Below, in pieces: positions 38,991-51,367 of a DNA stretch of 64,000 nucleotides (position 1 is the first letter of the stretch; every line of letters begins with the position of its first letter). The notes under the pieces were generated by a model that was not told the DNA's origin, searched no databases, and saw nothing but the letters and a program-made list of their open reading frames with translations. Source of the DNA: Prorocentrum cordatum (Eukaryota; Sar; Dinophyceae; Prorocentrales; Prorocentraceae); NCBI GenBank assembly GCA_963575745.1, contig CAUYUJ010019618.1:111322-175321 (forward strand). Reading direction: 5' to 3'. The position numbers were made by a program, and so were the translations under genes.

Positions 38991-40580
38991 CCCCAGACAT
39001 ACAGAACGTTGTGTCTAGTATTCGAGTCCCGGCTCGGTAAAACTAGACTCGGTAAAAATAGATCTCGGCTAAACTAGGTCGCAATCTGATATCTAATTTT
39101 AACGAGTGGAGAGTATACGTACATGTATACACATGTATATGGTATTGGTATATATATATATGATATATAATATATATATATTTTATATATATTATATATA
39201 CAGCATGTGTAAATCTGCACATAAACATACACACATGAAACACGTCCTCAAGTATTGGTCGATATGCCTGGCTGCCCGCGCGCCGTTCCGTTGAATTCTT
39301 TCCATGTGCACAGGAAAGTGCTGAGCGGCATGCGACGCAAGCGCCCGTCCGATCCCAATGCATCGCACCGACTGAAGGAGCGGCCTCACGCAGCGCCCCG
39401 CTTCGACCCGGCCACAGCCACCACAGGACCGTGAAGCCGCGCTCCCCGCTAGTTCCACGGCGCTTCAGCAACGCGCCTCCAGCCTCGCACTTCCGCCGAA
39501 TAGCATCCAGGAACAATCCAGATCCCTTCTCGACAAGCTCCAAGAAGCACAATCCGCCTGCAGCGACCTCCAGCAAGCCTTCCGCACGCCTGCTCTCCCT
39601 GGGGCCGCTATCCGGGAACGCCTCGAAGCGTGACTTGCTGCCCACAACTAGCGCACCACTGCTGGTCACGTCCTCCTTTGCCCCGCCGCACCCTGCAAGC
39701 TCCTGGCAACCAGCTCCGTTGTCCCAGTGCTGGGCCGCAAAAGGGAGTGCCCCAAGGCGGCGCCGTCACTTGACGGGGCTCCGCGGCGCGCATGCAGAAG
39801 CGTGCTAAAAGCCGGGGTCTCCCCTCAGCCTCGGGAGTGCAGACGGGGTGCGCCAAACCCTGATCACCACCACCCGCCGATTTTTTTTCCCAGTCGGGGC
39901 CTCCTTTTCGACCGCGTCAGGGGGGGGGGGCTTCCGCCACCCCTGCCATTCACGTGCGTCGCCCCCCCGCTGGAGTGAGGATGGCCCAGCCGGCGCCTGA
40001 ACCTGGCGGGCCATGACAGACACCTGTCCGAATCGGTGCGTTCTCCTTCTCTCTTTCTCTCTCTCTCTCTCTGTTCCGGCGGCGTCGCTATATCAGCCTC
40101 TGTCTACGCTTGTGCTTCCTGCGCCGATGAAGTCTACCTGTTCTACGGTTTGAGACTATCTCTATCCATGATTCAGACCGCCGGCTCGCATCTACAGAGT
40201 GCGTCGCGTCCTCGTATGTTGGCCGATGTGCCTGGCTGCCCGCACGTCCTTCAGTCCTTCGTGTGCATGTCGTTATCCGCCCGCCTGTCGGTCCATCCGC
40301 TTGTGTGTGCGTGGGCGCCTGCCTGCATGTCCGCGCTGCTGTGCCCGTCCGGCTGCCAGCTGCCTCTCTCTGAGCGCGCGCGTGTCCGGCCGCCCGCCTC
40401 TGCGACTGCCGGTCTCTGGCGCTGCATCCGCCCGCCCGCCTCTGCATGTCGCTGTCTGCTCCCTCTGTGCTGCAGTGCACCCGTCTGCCCGCTGATCCGT
40501 CCGTCTGTCCTTCGGCTGGTCTTTCCGTCTCCCCGTTCGTTCCCCCGTTTTTCCTCGCCTCATCCTCACTCCTCCTCCTC
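38991..40580. other. Intergenic, no gene recognised
   Basis: CGGTAAAACTAGACTCGG repeats (39020-39080), TA-rich tract (39145-39200), (CT)n at 40049-40074. Two related segments, GATATGCCTGGCTGCCCGC (near 39260) and GATGTGCCTGGCTGCCCGC (near 40223), form a dispersed repeat pair. No domain in any frame. Confidence 0.5.
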
Positions 40581-40584
40581 CTTC

Positions 40585-40672
40585 TTCTCCTCCCCTCCTC
40601 CTCCTCCTCCTCCTCCTCCTCGCCCCCTCTTCCTCCTCCTCCTCCTCCTCCTCCTCCTCCTCCTCCTCCTCG
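40585..40672. repeat. (TCC)n microsatellite
   Basis: Two blocks of TCC/CTC separated by GCCCCCTCTT. Confidence 0.95.
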
Positions 40673-40949
40673 GCTGATCCTTCTTCCTCCTCCTGCCCCC
40701 CCAGCACGCAGGCCCTATCCCGCGGCCTGGCCTGGATCCTCGCTGAAGCAGGCGGGGCACTTGAGCCAGCGGGTTGAAAGGGAAGCGGCGGGTTGGGCGA
40801 GAAGAACAGGCAGAGGTCAAGAATCAAACCTTGTTATTTTGGAAGGGCCTTCGGAGTTCTCTGGGGGACCTCCAGAGGCGGCCTCTGGAGACTGGGGTCG
40901 GGGACCTCTGGAGGCCGAGAGGAACGGATGATGGCGCAAGGAGCACGGA

Positions 40950-41216
40950 GATGTAGGAGGGGTGGAAGGGGAAGGGGTTGCGGAGAGAGGACGGAAGCAG
41001 GGGAGAGGAGGAGAGGGAAGGAGCAGGAGGATGAGGAAGAACCGGAGGAGTAAGGAGGAAGACGAGGAGAGAGGAGAAACGAGGAACCGAAGGAGCAGGT
41101 GGAGGAGAAACGAGGAAGGAACAACGAACAGGAGGAGAAAGAGGAGGAGAAAAAGGATGAGAAGGGAGGAGGAGGAGGAGGAGGAGGAGGAGGAGGAGGA
41201 GGAGGAGGGAGGAGTT
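40950..41216. repeat. GGA/GAA-rich tract ending in (GGA)n
   Basis: Purine-rich on the plus strand throughout, becoming pure GGA at about 41165-41212 and followed by a T run. Confidence 0.9.
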
Positions 41217-41219
41217 TTT

Positions 41220-42316
41220 TTTTGACCTCGACAGGTCTCACCGCTTCAATGACTTCTCGCGGCAACAGCGGGCACTGCAGCGAGTAAAATCGCAGCTGCA
41301 AAGAAGCACTGAACAATTATCGTAAAACAGCTGCGAAAAAAAAGAGGTGGGTGTGCCTGGGCGCTCCGCGGGGCCAGACCACAGAGACCCACCTCTGAGT
41401 GGCCCCTCGCAGGCACACAGGGACCAAGGGGACCCTGCTACACCTGGACAAGGGCCCGAAGTCTGAGGCACAGGCATAGCACAGTGCCACAGTGGCTCCT
41501 CACGAGGAGCGAGAATGAGAGGCCCTCTACACAGGAGGGCGGCCAAAACAAATGACCCCACCAGAATTAGGCGGGGAGCAGGGCCACCTGCAGGATCCTG
41601 CAAGTGGAAAAGCAGCACAGACCGTCAGCCCTCGACTGAACAAGAGGACGGGCGGATTTCAGCCAGAATGCTGGGCTGCGACGGTGTTGGGGCTAGGAGC
41701 CTGAGCTCCAGTCCACAGCAACACCACAAATGACTAGGGACAAGGGCGAATCGCCCTCATACTCCCGAGAAGTAGGCACCTCCACGAGCTTCGCGCATAC
41801 CACTACGCGAGACGAACGCGTGCACACACACGAAAGATGAGGAGGGCCAGGCGCTGGGGCCAGGGACAATCACCTGGCCTCTGCACACGCCAAATTGGAG
41901 CGACGGTCGGGATAAACTTACCCCCGTGCTCCTCTGAAGGAAAGCCTTCAGGATGTGCGCACATCTTCCCCCTGATGCGGGGTGCATGACACACGTGCGG
42001 ACACGAAACGAACCAAGACGAACAAGATAGGCCCACACAAGGACGACGAGGCCTGTCCCAGGTGCTGATGCGCCTGGACGACATAGCCTCGCCCCAGATG
42101 TAGAGCCGAAGCATCACGAAGATAGAAAGGCCGAGGGCCACGCACAAAATAATATTCGACCACCCACACAAGGACGACGAGGCCTCCAGCCCCTGGTGCA
42201 GCGAGCGCCAGAACGACTGAAGGCCTCGCCCCAGATGTGGGGTATAGCACGGATGCCTGTCAAAAGGACCAGTCGCATCGGGCCGTGCTGGAAAAGAATG
42301 AAAAGCCAAACAGCAC
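41220..42316. other. Probable 3' flank of decayed LINE, no gene
   Basis: Contains a partial duplication: ACACAAGGACGACGAGGCC at about 42033 and 42163, each followed by GCCTCGCCCCAGATGT. No ORF with domain content. Confidence 0.45.
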
Positions 42317-43445
42317 TTAAAACAGTTCAAGCACATCATCAATTGAGACTGCCACAGGCCGGCGCTTTTCGTGGGGGTGCAAACCACGGCAGAGGTAGTT
42401 CCAGCCAGCCCCAGCACGTCTGGATGGTTTACCCTCGCACCGCTCTCCAAGGCCTTTGACCCTGCTTCCAGTCGAATGACATTTGCAACGAACACATATG
42501 AAGAGCACAGAGCCATCTGAACAATGGAATGCTATGACTCTATGCCCTAAACTTTGGAGAACGTGATCATCTAACTTGGACCTATTGCTACACCTGCCTG
42601 GAGGGGGCTCTTGCGGGGACCTTTTGCCGAGCAAGCACTGCGAGCACCTCCAAATTCCAGACCACTTCTTCCAGGCGTGTGAGGTCTGGGGTTGGCAAGA
42701 GGCGGCAGGCACAGGCACATGGGGAACGTCTAACGACAACTTAGGCCAGAGCGGCAGCAGATTGGCAGCAAGAAGAATGCAATAGGATCGGGCAACAGTC
42801 ACTAAAGCGTCTACTTCCAAATTTAAGGCTGCATCATAAGGGTGAAGCTGGAGGCCATGCTTGGCACCAGCATCTGCATCTCTATTACCTAGGCGCAGAA
42901 ATCTTTCACGTGCGGGGATACCTTCCTCGTCCACGTCTCGGTGAGCCTTGACCTTGACGATGGACTGAATTTTATCCCCTTCCACATTATTCGCATTTAA
43001 AATCATACCTGAATACGAGCGCTTGCCCGAGTAGCGATCAGGAATGGGCAGCAGCGAGTGGTGCACAACATTAGCGCGATCACTGTATAGGACCGAGGGA
43101 TATCATACAAACTGAGCAACAACACATCTGGCAGAGTACTCAGCAGCTTGTGGTGTTTGGGGGAAGTGGGCCCAGACTGGGCCTCTGACCTCTCCAAGGC
43201 ACTTCCCGTCATCCGAATTCATAGAAATACACCAAGCACCACGGGAAAGTTCTCGAACAACGTGGCGCTGGCAGGACCCATCGAGGAAAAGGTGACCCCA
43301 CATCCTACCGTTAGCGGGGACCACAGGACCATCGGGGCTTTCGAGCTCATCCACGTGCCAAGCGTAATGCAGGGCATTGGTGCCTTCCAGGGCAGGACGC
43401 GGCAAGACATCGGCGGGGTGAGCGAAAGCTCCTCGAGTATACAAT
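42317..43445 (-). pseudogene. LINE 3' end: RNase H with in-frame TGA, plus C-terminal zinc knuckle
   Basis: Minus-strand frame with all four expected RNase H acidic positions: LFLDGSCQRH (first Asp), QAAEYSARCVV (Glu), YSDRANVVHH (Asp) and LRLGNRDADAGAK (last Asp), the third after a TGA at 43105-43103. VKVKAHRD matches the usual His loop before the last Asp. After it comes a Cys-rich tail, WSGIWRCSQC..., FICVRCKCHS, GLGERCEGKPSRRAGAG, and a GLHP ending typical (recalled) of dinoflagellate LINE C-termini. Stop TAA at 42317. The single TGA, a (GGA)n insertion just upstream and lack of RT mark it as a decayed copy. Confidence 0.72.
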
Positions 43446-43650
43446 GCGGAGGAGGGAGGAGGAGGAGGGAGGATGAGGAGGGGGAGAAGGAGGATGAGGA
43501 TGAATATGAGGATAAGGATGAGGGAGAGGATGAGGGAGAGGATGAGGATGAGGAGGAGGAGGAGGAGGAAGAGGAGGAGGAGGAGGAAGAGGAGGAGGAG
43601 GGAGAAGAGGAGGAGGGGAGGGGAAGGAGGAGAAGGAGGAGGAGGAGGAG
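43446..43650. repeat. (GGA)n/(GAT) tract
   Basis: GGA- and GATGAG-rich purine tract immediately 5' of the RNase H fragment, probably an expansion inside the former LINE. Confidence 0.9.
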
Positions 43651-45475
43651 CGAGCGTCCCAATGGGCGAGTCCTGTGGTCTCTGGGCCGAGCGCCTCGCG
43701 CCGCCTCCTGGGCCTCTCAGCTCCACGGGGTCGCATGAGTCCATATGAGTCCGTGCTGTTGGCGGAGACGTGGTGGCCGTTGGCGCGTTCGACACCGAAG
43801 GGGGGCGAAGTCCTGGACGGCGATCATGTCGGACCCCGCGTCGAACAGAGCTCGGGCTCGAGCTCGTTGGACATGGTGTCGCTGCCACTCGGCCTGGCCA
43901 GCAGGTCGCTGGCTGGGTCATCGGCTGCATGTCGAGGCCCATGTGGGAGTCGTGCAGGAGGCCCTCGGCGTCACCGTCGAAGGGGTCCATCCTGGGGAAG
44001 CCGAAGTTGTGCTAGAAGTCGAGCAAGGAGAGGAGGGCGCAGCCGCCGTAGCGTCGCCACCTGAGAGGGGCCTCATCTTGTCCAAGCACAGACCATCATC
44101 ACCAGGCCTTCCGCCTTCACCAGAGGGTGGATCAGCGAGTGGAGAAGTATCAGCAGCAGCAAGTGGGCGGGCGGCACCTTCCTCAGTTTCGTTGCCAGAA
44201 CGATCATAAACATGCTACACGGCTTCCCCTCCACAGCTCCGCCCCTTGACCTCGGGCGGATCGCGGCTCTTTGGCCTCGCGAGGCCTGGACCGCTCAGGC
44301 CGCCTCCCGTCTCCTCCTACTCTTCTTCCTCCTCCTCGGCACTCCTCACCTCTCCTCGGATGCCGATGATGACGCGCCTTTTCGTGGCACAAGGCGCCTC
44401 GGCCACGCTCCGGCCGAGGCGCGAGCTCCGGGCGCGCTGATGAAGACCAGCAGCAGCAAGACACCGGGGGCAGCATCTTCAGCTTCGCTGCCAGGGTCGC
44501 AGGGCAGCGTCGCAGTGCCGCCGATCGGCATGGCACCACCATCGACCGTGTGCGCAGGATGATCAGCCGGAGGCGGACCGTCTCCACCGACAGGAGGGTC
44601 ACTTGGCGCAGGAAGGTCAGCACCGGCATGAACTCGTGGCGCAGCAGCTTCATCGCTGCCAAGAGCGTCCTCGGGCGTCGCAATGCCCACACTCGACTCC
44701 GCGCCACCATGTTGTTGCACTGAGCCTCTCGACTCAGGCTACTCATCGCCATGTGTACGCAAGAGGTTGGCAGCGGGAACAAGATCGTACGGTGCGTGGA
44801 CCATCACGTCATCAGCCTAGACACTTGGCAAGCGCCGTCCACCACGCGCGGGACGATGGACGAGGAGAGGCAGTGTCGGTAGAGCTGCCCGCCGGCCATG
44901 AGGAGGAAGGGGCGACGCCAAAGCCGCGCCCATGGGTCGTCCAGGGACTGGCCACGAGGCAACGAGTCGGCAAGCAGGAAGGCGGCGGCCACCGCCGTTC
45001 CCTGCGACATGCCATCCTCGCACACCTGAGGCACGCGGGCTCGGACGGCGCCGATGCCGACACTTCTTCCATATCTTCCAGGTCAGCATCCGTTGGCGAC
45101 GTGCCGCGCAAATGAAGCCTTGCCAACCTTCTTGAGATTCTGCAGCAACTTCCGTGCTGGGTCCCGCTTGGCTCCTTACGCAAGCCCTTTCGCGACCTCG
45201 TGCTCACTTGACATGTGTCGCGGCGCCGATTTCTCTCGGCGCGCCCAAGTGGACGACGCCGACGCCGCGGCAAACCCTGCGTCTCGCGCCCCAAGTAGAC
45301 AAGGCCGGCACCGCGGCGGATCCCACGGCAAACCCACCGCGCCCGAGGCGGCGGTTGCCCTGGTGGCCGCGGCGCCCTCCCCCAGACGCGAGGCCGCGCG
45401 TCGGAACGAACGGCGCGGCGACGCATCACAATCGAATGGGCCACCATCGAAATTCATCGCCCCACGGGAGGCGGG
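43651..45475. other. No gene recognised
   Basis: Open frames on both strands but none with a recognisable domain. Parts may be the former LINE upstream of RNase H; no reverse-transcriptase motif (such as a [YF]xDD box) was found. Confidence 0.4.
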
Positions 45476-45479
45476 GGGC

Positions 45480-45655
45480 AGGAGGAGAGGCAGGAGGGGG
45501 AGGAGGAGGAGTAGGAGGAAGAGGTATGACGGAGAGGAGATAAGAGAGGATGATAGAGGATAGGAGGAGGAGAAATGATGAGGAGATGAGGAGGAGGAGG
45601 AGGAGGAGGAGGAGGAGGAGGAGGAGGGGGAGGAGGGAGGAGGAGGACGGGTCGC
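45480..45655. repeat. (GGA)n-rich tract
   Basis: Purine-rich plus strand, GGA units with GATGA interruptions. Confidence 0.9.
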
Positions 45656-45904
45656 GTGAGCCCCTCGGAGAAACCCTCCGTCCAGGGGCAGGGCATCGTG
45701 GCTGAGGCGCAGCTGCCTGTTTGACCTGGCTCCTCGCGCTCGGCCGCGCTGATTCTAGGTCGGGCATGTCCTCCTACAGGCGGATTTGGACGAAAACTCA
45801 AAATTACGCGACCGAGGAACCCACATATTTATATTTTAGCTGGAATGATGTCAGCTGAAGTGAAGCATGTGAAAATGACGTTGGTGGCCGTTGCCCCGCC
45901 GATA

Positions 45905-47390
45905 CCGTTGTGCCCTGGACGACCGTCACTGATAGCGGCCGCGGTGAGAGACCACCCCCTGCGCACCTCCTATGGTGTCGAGAATATGCCATGCCTGCGT
46001 AACCATGGACGACCGGATAGCGGCCCTGGTGAGAGACCACCCCCTGCGCACCCCCTATAGTGTCGAGAATATGCCATGCCTCCTGTGCCCTGGACGACCG
46101 TCACGGATAGCGGCCGCGGTGAGAGACCCCCCCCTGCGCATCCCCTATGGTGCCGAGAGTATGCCATGCCTGCTTTGCCCTGGACGACCGTCACGGATAG
46201 CGGCCGCGGTGAGAGACCACCCCCTGCGCACCTCCTATGGTGTCGAGAATATGCCATGCTTGCTGTGCGATAAACGACCGTCACGGACAGCGGCCGCGGT
46301 GAGAGACCACCCCCTGCGCACCCTTTTGGTGTCGAGAATATGCCATGCCTGCTTTGCCATGGACGACCGTCACGGATAGCGGCCGCGGTGAGAGACCACC
46401 CCCTGCGCACCCCCTATGGTGCCGAGAATATGCCATGCCTGCTGTGCCATGGACGACCGTCACGGATAGCGGCCGCAAAGAGAGACCACCCCCTGCGCAC
46501 CCTATGGTGTCGAGATATGCAATGCCTGCTGTGCCATGGACGACCGTCACGGCATTAGCGGCCGCGGTGAGAGACCACCCCCTTCTCACCCCCTAACGGT
46601 GTCGAAATTATGCCATTGTCTCCTGTCCATGCACGACCGTCACGGATAGCGGCCGCGGTGTGAGACCACCCCCTGCGCACCCCCTATGGTGTCGAGAATG
46701 TGCCATGCCTGCTGTGCCAGGGACAGACCACCCCCTGCGCACCCCCTATAATGTCGAGAATATGCCATACCTCCTGTGCCCTGGACGACCGTCACGGATA
46801 GCGGCCGCGGTGAGAGACCACCCTTTGCGCACCCCCTGTTGCGTCGAGAATATGCCATGCTTGCTGTGCCACGGACGACCCTCACGGATAGCGGCCGCAG
46901 TGAGAGAACACCCCCTGCGCACCCCCTTATGGTGTCGATATATGCATTGCCTTGCTGTGCGATAGACGACCGTCACGGACGCGGCCGCGGTTGAGAGACC
47001 ACCCCCTGCGCAACCCCGCGCAATGGTGTCGAGAATATGCCACGCCTGCTGTGCCATGCACGACCGTCACGGATAGCGACTGCGGTGAAAGACCACCCCC
47101 TGCGCACCCCCTGTTGCGTCGAGAATATGCCATGCTTGCTGTGCCACGGACGACCCTCACGGATAGCGGCCGCAGTGAGAGAACACCCCCTGCGCACCCC
47201 CTTATGGTGTCGAGAGTATGCCATGCCTGCTGTGCCATGGACGACCGTCACGGACAGCGGCCGCGGTGAGAGACCACCCCCTGCGCACCCCCCAATGGTG
47301 TCGAGAATATGCCATGCCTGCTGTGCCGTGGACGACCGTCACGGATAGCGGCCGCGGTGGGAGACCACCCCCTGCGCACCCCTATGGTGC
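45905..47390. repeat. 90-bp satellite, about 16 copies
   Basis: Unit: GACGACCGTCACGGATAGCG, then GCCGCGGTGAGAGACCACCC, CCTGCGCACCCCCTATGGTG, TCGAGAATATGCCATGCC and TGCTGTGCC. Anchors at 46096, 46186, 46276 and 46365 give 89-90 bp. Most copies hold GCGGCCGC. The 30-codon period keeps several frames open, which yields repetitive false proteins. Some copies are truncated (46722, 46960). Confidence 0.95.
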
Positions 47391-48900
47391 TGTGTGTCAA
47401 TGTGCTGTGTGCTGTGCTGAGCTGTGCTGAGCTGTGCTGCGCTGCGCTGCGCTGTGCTGCGCTGTGCTGCGCTGTGCTGTGTGACAAGGAGAAGGAGGGG
47501 GAGGTGTGTGTGTGTGTTTGTGTTTGTGTTCGTGTTTGTGTTTGTGTTTGTGTTTGTGTTTGCGTTTGTGCTTGTGCTTGTGCTTGTGCTTGTGCTTATG
47601 CTTGTGCTTGTGATTGTGCTTGTGCTTGTGCGTGTGCTTGTGCTTGTGGTTGTGTTTGTGCTTGTGCTTGTGCTTGTGCTTGTGCTTGTGCTTGTGCGTG
47701 TGCTTGTGCTTGTGCTTGTGCTTGTGCTTGTGCTTGTGCTTGTGCTTGTGCTTGTGCTTGTGCTTGTGCTTGTGGCTTTGGTGGTCGTGTGCCTTGTGCT
47801 TGTGCGTGTGCTTGTGCTTGTGCTTGTAGCATTGTGCTGTGCTTGTGCTTGTGCTTGTGCTTGTGCTTGTGCTTGTGCTTGTGCGTGTGCTTGTGCTTGT
47901 GCGTGTGCTTGTGCTTGTGCTTGTGCTTGTGCTTGTGCTTGTGCTTGTGCTTGTGCTTGTGCTTGTGCTTGTGCTTGTGCGTGTGCGTGTGCGTGTGCGT
48001 GTGCGTGTGCGTGTGCGTGTGCGTGTGCTTGTGCGTGTGCTTGTGCTTGTGCTTGTGCTTGTTGCTTGTGGTTGTGTGTTTGTGGTTGTTGTTGTTGGTT
48101 GTGGTTGTGGTTTGTGGTTGTGGTTGTGTTGTGGTGTGGTTTGGTTGGTTGTGGTTGGGGGTTGTGGTTGTGGTTGTGGTTGTGGTTGTGTTGTGTTTGT
48201 GGTTTTGGTTGTGGTTGTGCGTGTGCTTGTGGCTTGTGCTTGTGCTTGTGCTTGTGCTTGTGCTTGGCTTGTGCTTGTGCTTGTGCGTGTGCTTGTGCTT
48301 GTACATGTGCATTGTGCTTGTGCTTGTGTCTTGATTGCGTGTGTGCGCCTTGTGCTATGTGCGTGTGCTTGTGCTTGTGCTTGTGCTTGGCTTGTGCTTG
48401 TGCTTGTGCTTGTGCTTGTGCTTGTGCTTGTGCTTGTGCTTGTGCTTGGTGCTTGTGCTTGTTGCTTGTGCTTGTGCTTTGGCTTGTGCTTGTGCTTTGT
48501 GCGTGTGCGTGTGCGTGTGCGTGTGCGTGTGCGTGTGCGTGTGCGTGTGCGTGTGCGTGTGCGTTGTGCGTGTGCGTGTGCGCGTGCGTGTGCGTGTGCG
48601 CGTGCGCGTGCGTGTGCGCGTGCGTGTGCGTGTGCGTGTGCGTGTGCGTGTGCGTGTGCGTGTGCGTGTGCGTGTGCGTGTGCGTGTGCGTGTGCGTGTG
48701 CGTGTGTGTGTGGTGTGTGCGGGAGACGCGGGTGCGATGCGGCAGGGATGAAAACCAGAACTGTGCTGTGCTGTGCTGTGCTGTGCTGTGCTGAGCAGTG
48801 CTGTGCTGTGCTGTGCTGCGCTGCGCCCTGCTGCGCTGTGTGAGAAGGAGAAGGAGGAGGAGGAGGAGGAGGAGGGGTGAGGAGACGCGGGTGCGACGCG
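47391..48900. repeat. GT-rich hexanucleotide array (CTTGTG)n and (GTGCGT)n with flanking CTGTG repeats
   Basis: 47500-48060 and 48230-48490 are mainly CTTGTG; 48497-48712 is mainly GTGCGT; 48061-48225 is GTTGTG. Both edges carry GCTGTGCTGTGCTGCGCTG runs followed by GAAGGAG, and GAGACGCGGGTGCGA occurs at 48724 and 48881, so the array sits between duplicated flanks. Confidence 0.95.
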
Positions 48901-50700
48901 GGAAGGAAGAAAACCAGAACCCCACTAAGCATGTGGGGAAATACTCGAAATACACTCCCACATGGCAAAAACAAGTAACAAAAAACTGTCCCCAGACTAT
49001 TCTTGGACTACCTTTGAATTCTCCCCCCGCAGAGGGACAGGCCCGACTCAAGACCGACTCTGCCCTGCAGGGCATCGCGGCCAAGCTCAGAGCCCGCCGC
49101 CGTGTCCTGGAGCTGCGCGCCCCGCTCCCGCAGCGACGTGTGGACGGACCCCTGTGAGCCCCTGGGCATTGGCGCCTCCGCCGGCCAGCCGACCTCCCGG
49201 AGCTCTCTGCTGCGGCGCGCAGAAGACCACCGCGCGTCCTGGGGCTCAGCGCGCGTGCCATCTCTGGCCTCCGTCGCTTGTCCTCCAGGTGCTCGCTTCG
49301 TCGTGGAACGCGTCTCGCCTCCCCAGAGCGGCCCACGCACTTGAAGGCACCGGCTCGCCCCGACAACGGCTGACTCCATCCAGGACCATCCAAGGACGAA
49401 TGGTGCCTCCCGTCCAAGTGCCGCGAAAACTTGGATCCCGCACCCTCGGTGAGCTGGCTGAGCGAGCGCGCCTGCAACGCCCAAGTCCCGTCCCCAAACC
49501 CCCGACGTCGTGATTCTTCCATGACGTCGACCCCCAGAGGTCTGGACCCTTTCCCCGGGACCGGTTTTTCATCCTGAGTCGTTTTTTGACGCTCCCGCGG
49601 CCCGGTGAGGACCTCCAGAGGGGGAAAATAAAGAAAAACCTTCCGTCGTGATTTTTTCACGACGCGAGGGGGTCTGGGTCGTTGGGTTGGCTGGTGGGGC
49701 TGCCTCTGGGTGGGCCGCCTGGGCGGGATCGAGCACCGCGCTCTGGCGAGGGCCCCCGGCCTCCGCCGCCGCCGCAGAACTCGTCGAGGGCCGCGCCACA
49801 CGCGCAGCGCCACGGGTGGTGTCCAGGGCTGCGGCGGCCGCCGCAGCGGCCACGGATGGCAAGAGGAAAACGAAGAAAGACGTAAACAGAAAAAACTCGG
49901 AGGCCGCGCGGATGTCTCGGATTCGCGCTGGGGGCCCCCTGGCGGCGCCTCCGGCGCCGCCCCTGGCGCGCTCCGCGCGCCAAGCAGGGGGGCCAGCGCC
50001 GATCCGAGAAATCCGCGCGGACCTCAAGATTTTTTGTTTGTTTAGGTAGTTTTTCGTTTCCCTGAGCACGGCCACGGGCGAAGGAGCCATCCACGCCCGA
50101 CATGGGAAGATGCGGGCAGCCAGTTCGCCTAAAATAATAAAAAATAGTCAGGGCACTATTTTCTGACCTTTTTGGGGCATTTTGGGGGCATTTTTGGGGT
50201 ACTTTTAATTTTTCGTCGAAAATCTCCCTGTACGGGGACACGCCCGACATAATGGAAGGGCCTCGGCGCTGCCGTATCCCATGCGTGGATGCACGGCCCT
50301 CGTCAGGACTAAAGGCAGTTGGGGCCGTGCGTTCCCGCGCCAAGGTGCCAAGACTTGAGCAAGGTCTGGCTTTGAGCCTCGCATGGCTGTGGAACCCGTC
50401 ACGTCTTCCTTCCTTTTCCTCATTCCTCCTCCGACATTCCCCTCGGCCGCAATTCCACAGTTTCCTTAGGTCCGCTACACCTATCCCTGCCTACTGAAGA
50501 AGCGGGGCTCGAGCGGATCGAGCTGACATCGAGAGCGGCACATGATCGAAATCGGTGCCCCACTGTAAGCTATACTCATGAAGGGCGACAGTCGCCCTCT
50601 ACACTGCAATTTCTCGCTGCTTATATGTCTGAGCTCTCGTAAACTCGAACCTCGAAACCAAATGAAAATCAATCAGATGCTAGGGGGTCTTCCTCTTCCG
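48901..50700. other. Intergenic, no gene recognised
   Basis: One clear hairpin, GTCGTGATTTTTTCACGAC at about 49645. An AT-rich part with TTTTTGGGG repeats at 50140-50215. No domain in any frame. Confidence 0.45.
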
Positions 50701-50787
50701 ACCTCCTCCTCCTCCTCCTCCTCCTCCTCATATTGATCCTCCTCCTCGTCAGCACCCTCCTCCTTCTCCTTCTCCTCCTCCTCCTGC

Positions 50788-50833
<46 letters not shown>

Positions 50834-50872
50834 ATCACAATCATCATCATCTCACATCACCATCATCTCATT

Positions 50873-50942
<70 letters not shown>

Positions 50943-50970
50943 GCATCAGCATCATCATCATCATCCATAT
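50701..50970. repeat. (TCC)n then (ATC)n microsatellites
   Basis: TCC blocks at 50703-50785, then CAT/ATC repeats to about 50966. Confidence 0.95.
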
Positions 50971-51215
50971 TTCTCGCCTTGAGCGAGGCAAGTGAAGCCG
51001 TCCGCCTACGGCCGGCCACTATGTGCGGGTGCGAGGTGATGAAGCAAATGATGCAAGACCCTGGGGCGTCCATGCGGAAGCAGCTGCATCTGCGCCGAGC
51101 TGGCCCGAAGCACCCTGGGAGCGGGCGAGCAGTCCCTGGCCAAGAGTGGGCCGAACGGCCAGGGAATGATGCAAGGGCAGCCCGCACGAGGCACGACTGA
51201 GAATGAGTCAAACCT

Positions 51216-51367
51216 GATGGGCCTGTTTTCCACCACCGCCACCATAAGTTGGAGGGGGAAAGGAGGAGGAGGAGGAGGAGGAGGAGGAGGAGGAGGAGGA
51301 GGAGGAGGAGGAGGAGGACCCCTTCCCCCTCCAACTTATGGTGGTGGTGGTGGAAAGCAGGCCCATC
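51216..51367. repeat. Fold-back element: 48-bp arms around a (GGA)n loop
   Basis: Left arm GATGGGCCTG...CCACCATAAGTTGGAGG (51216-51263) and right arm (51319-51367) are inverted copies with about three mismatches; the 55-nt middle is pure GGA. Looks like a MITE or a hairpin whose loop expanded. Confidence 0.9.

Noticed and set aside
39008-39032. B-box-like TATTCGAGTCCCGGCTCGG
   Set aside because: No matching T-stem upstream and no A box.
40750-40772. Minus-strand CTGGCTCAAG as another SL relic
   Set aside because: Only the last ten bases match; the 5' half is unrelated.
44204-45447. Reverse transcriptase of the RNase H-bearing LINE
   Set aside because: No [YF]xDD or other RT motif found in any minus frame upstream of the RNase H.
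45905-47390. Possible CRISPR array
   Set aside because: Units are contiguous 90-bp copies without unique spacers, in eukaryotic DNA.
47339-49813. Long His/Thr/Gln and Cys/Val/Leu frames
   Set aside because: Direct translation of the CTTGTG/GTGCGT array.
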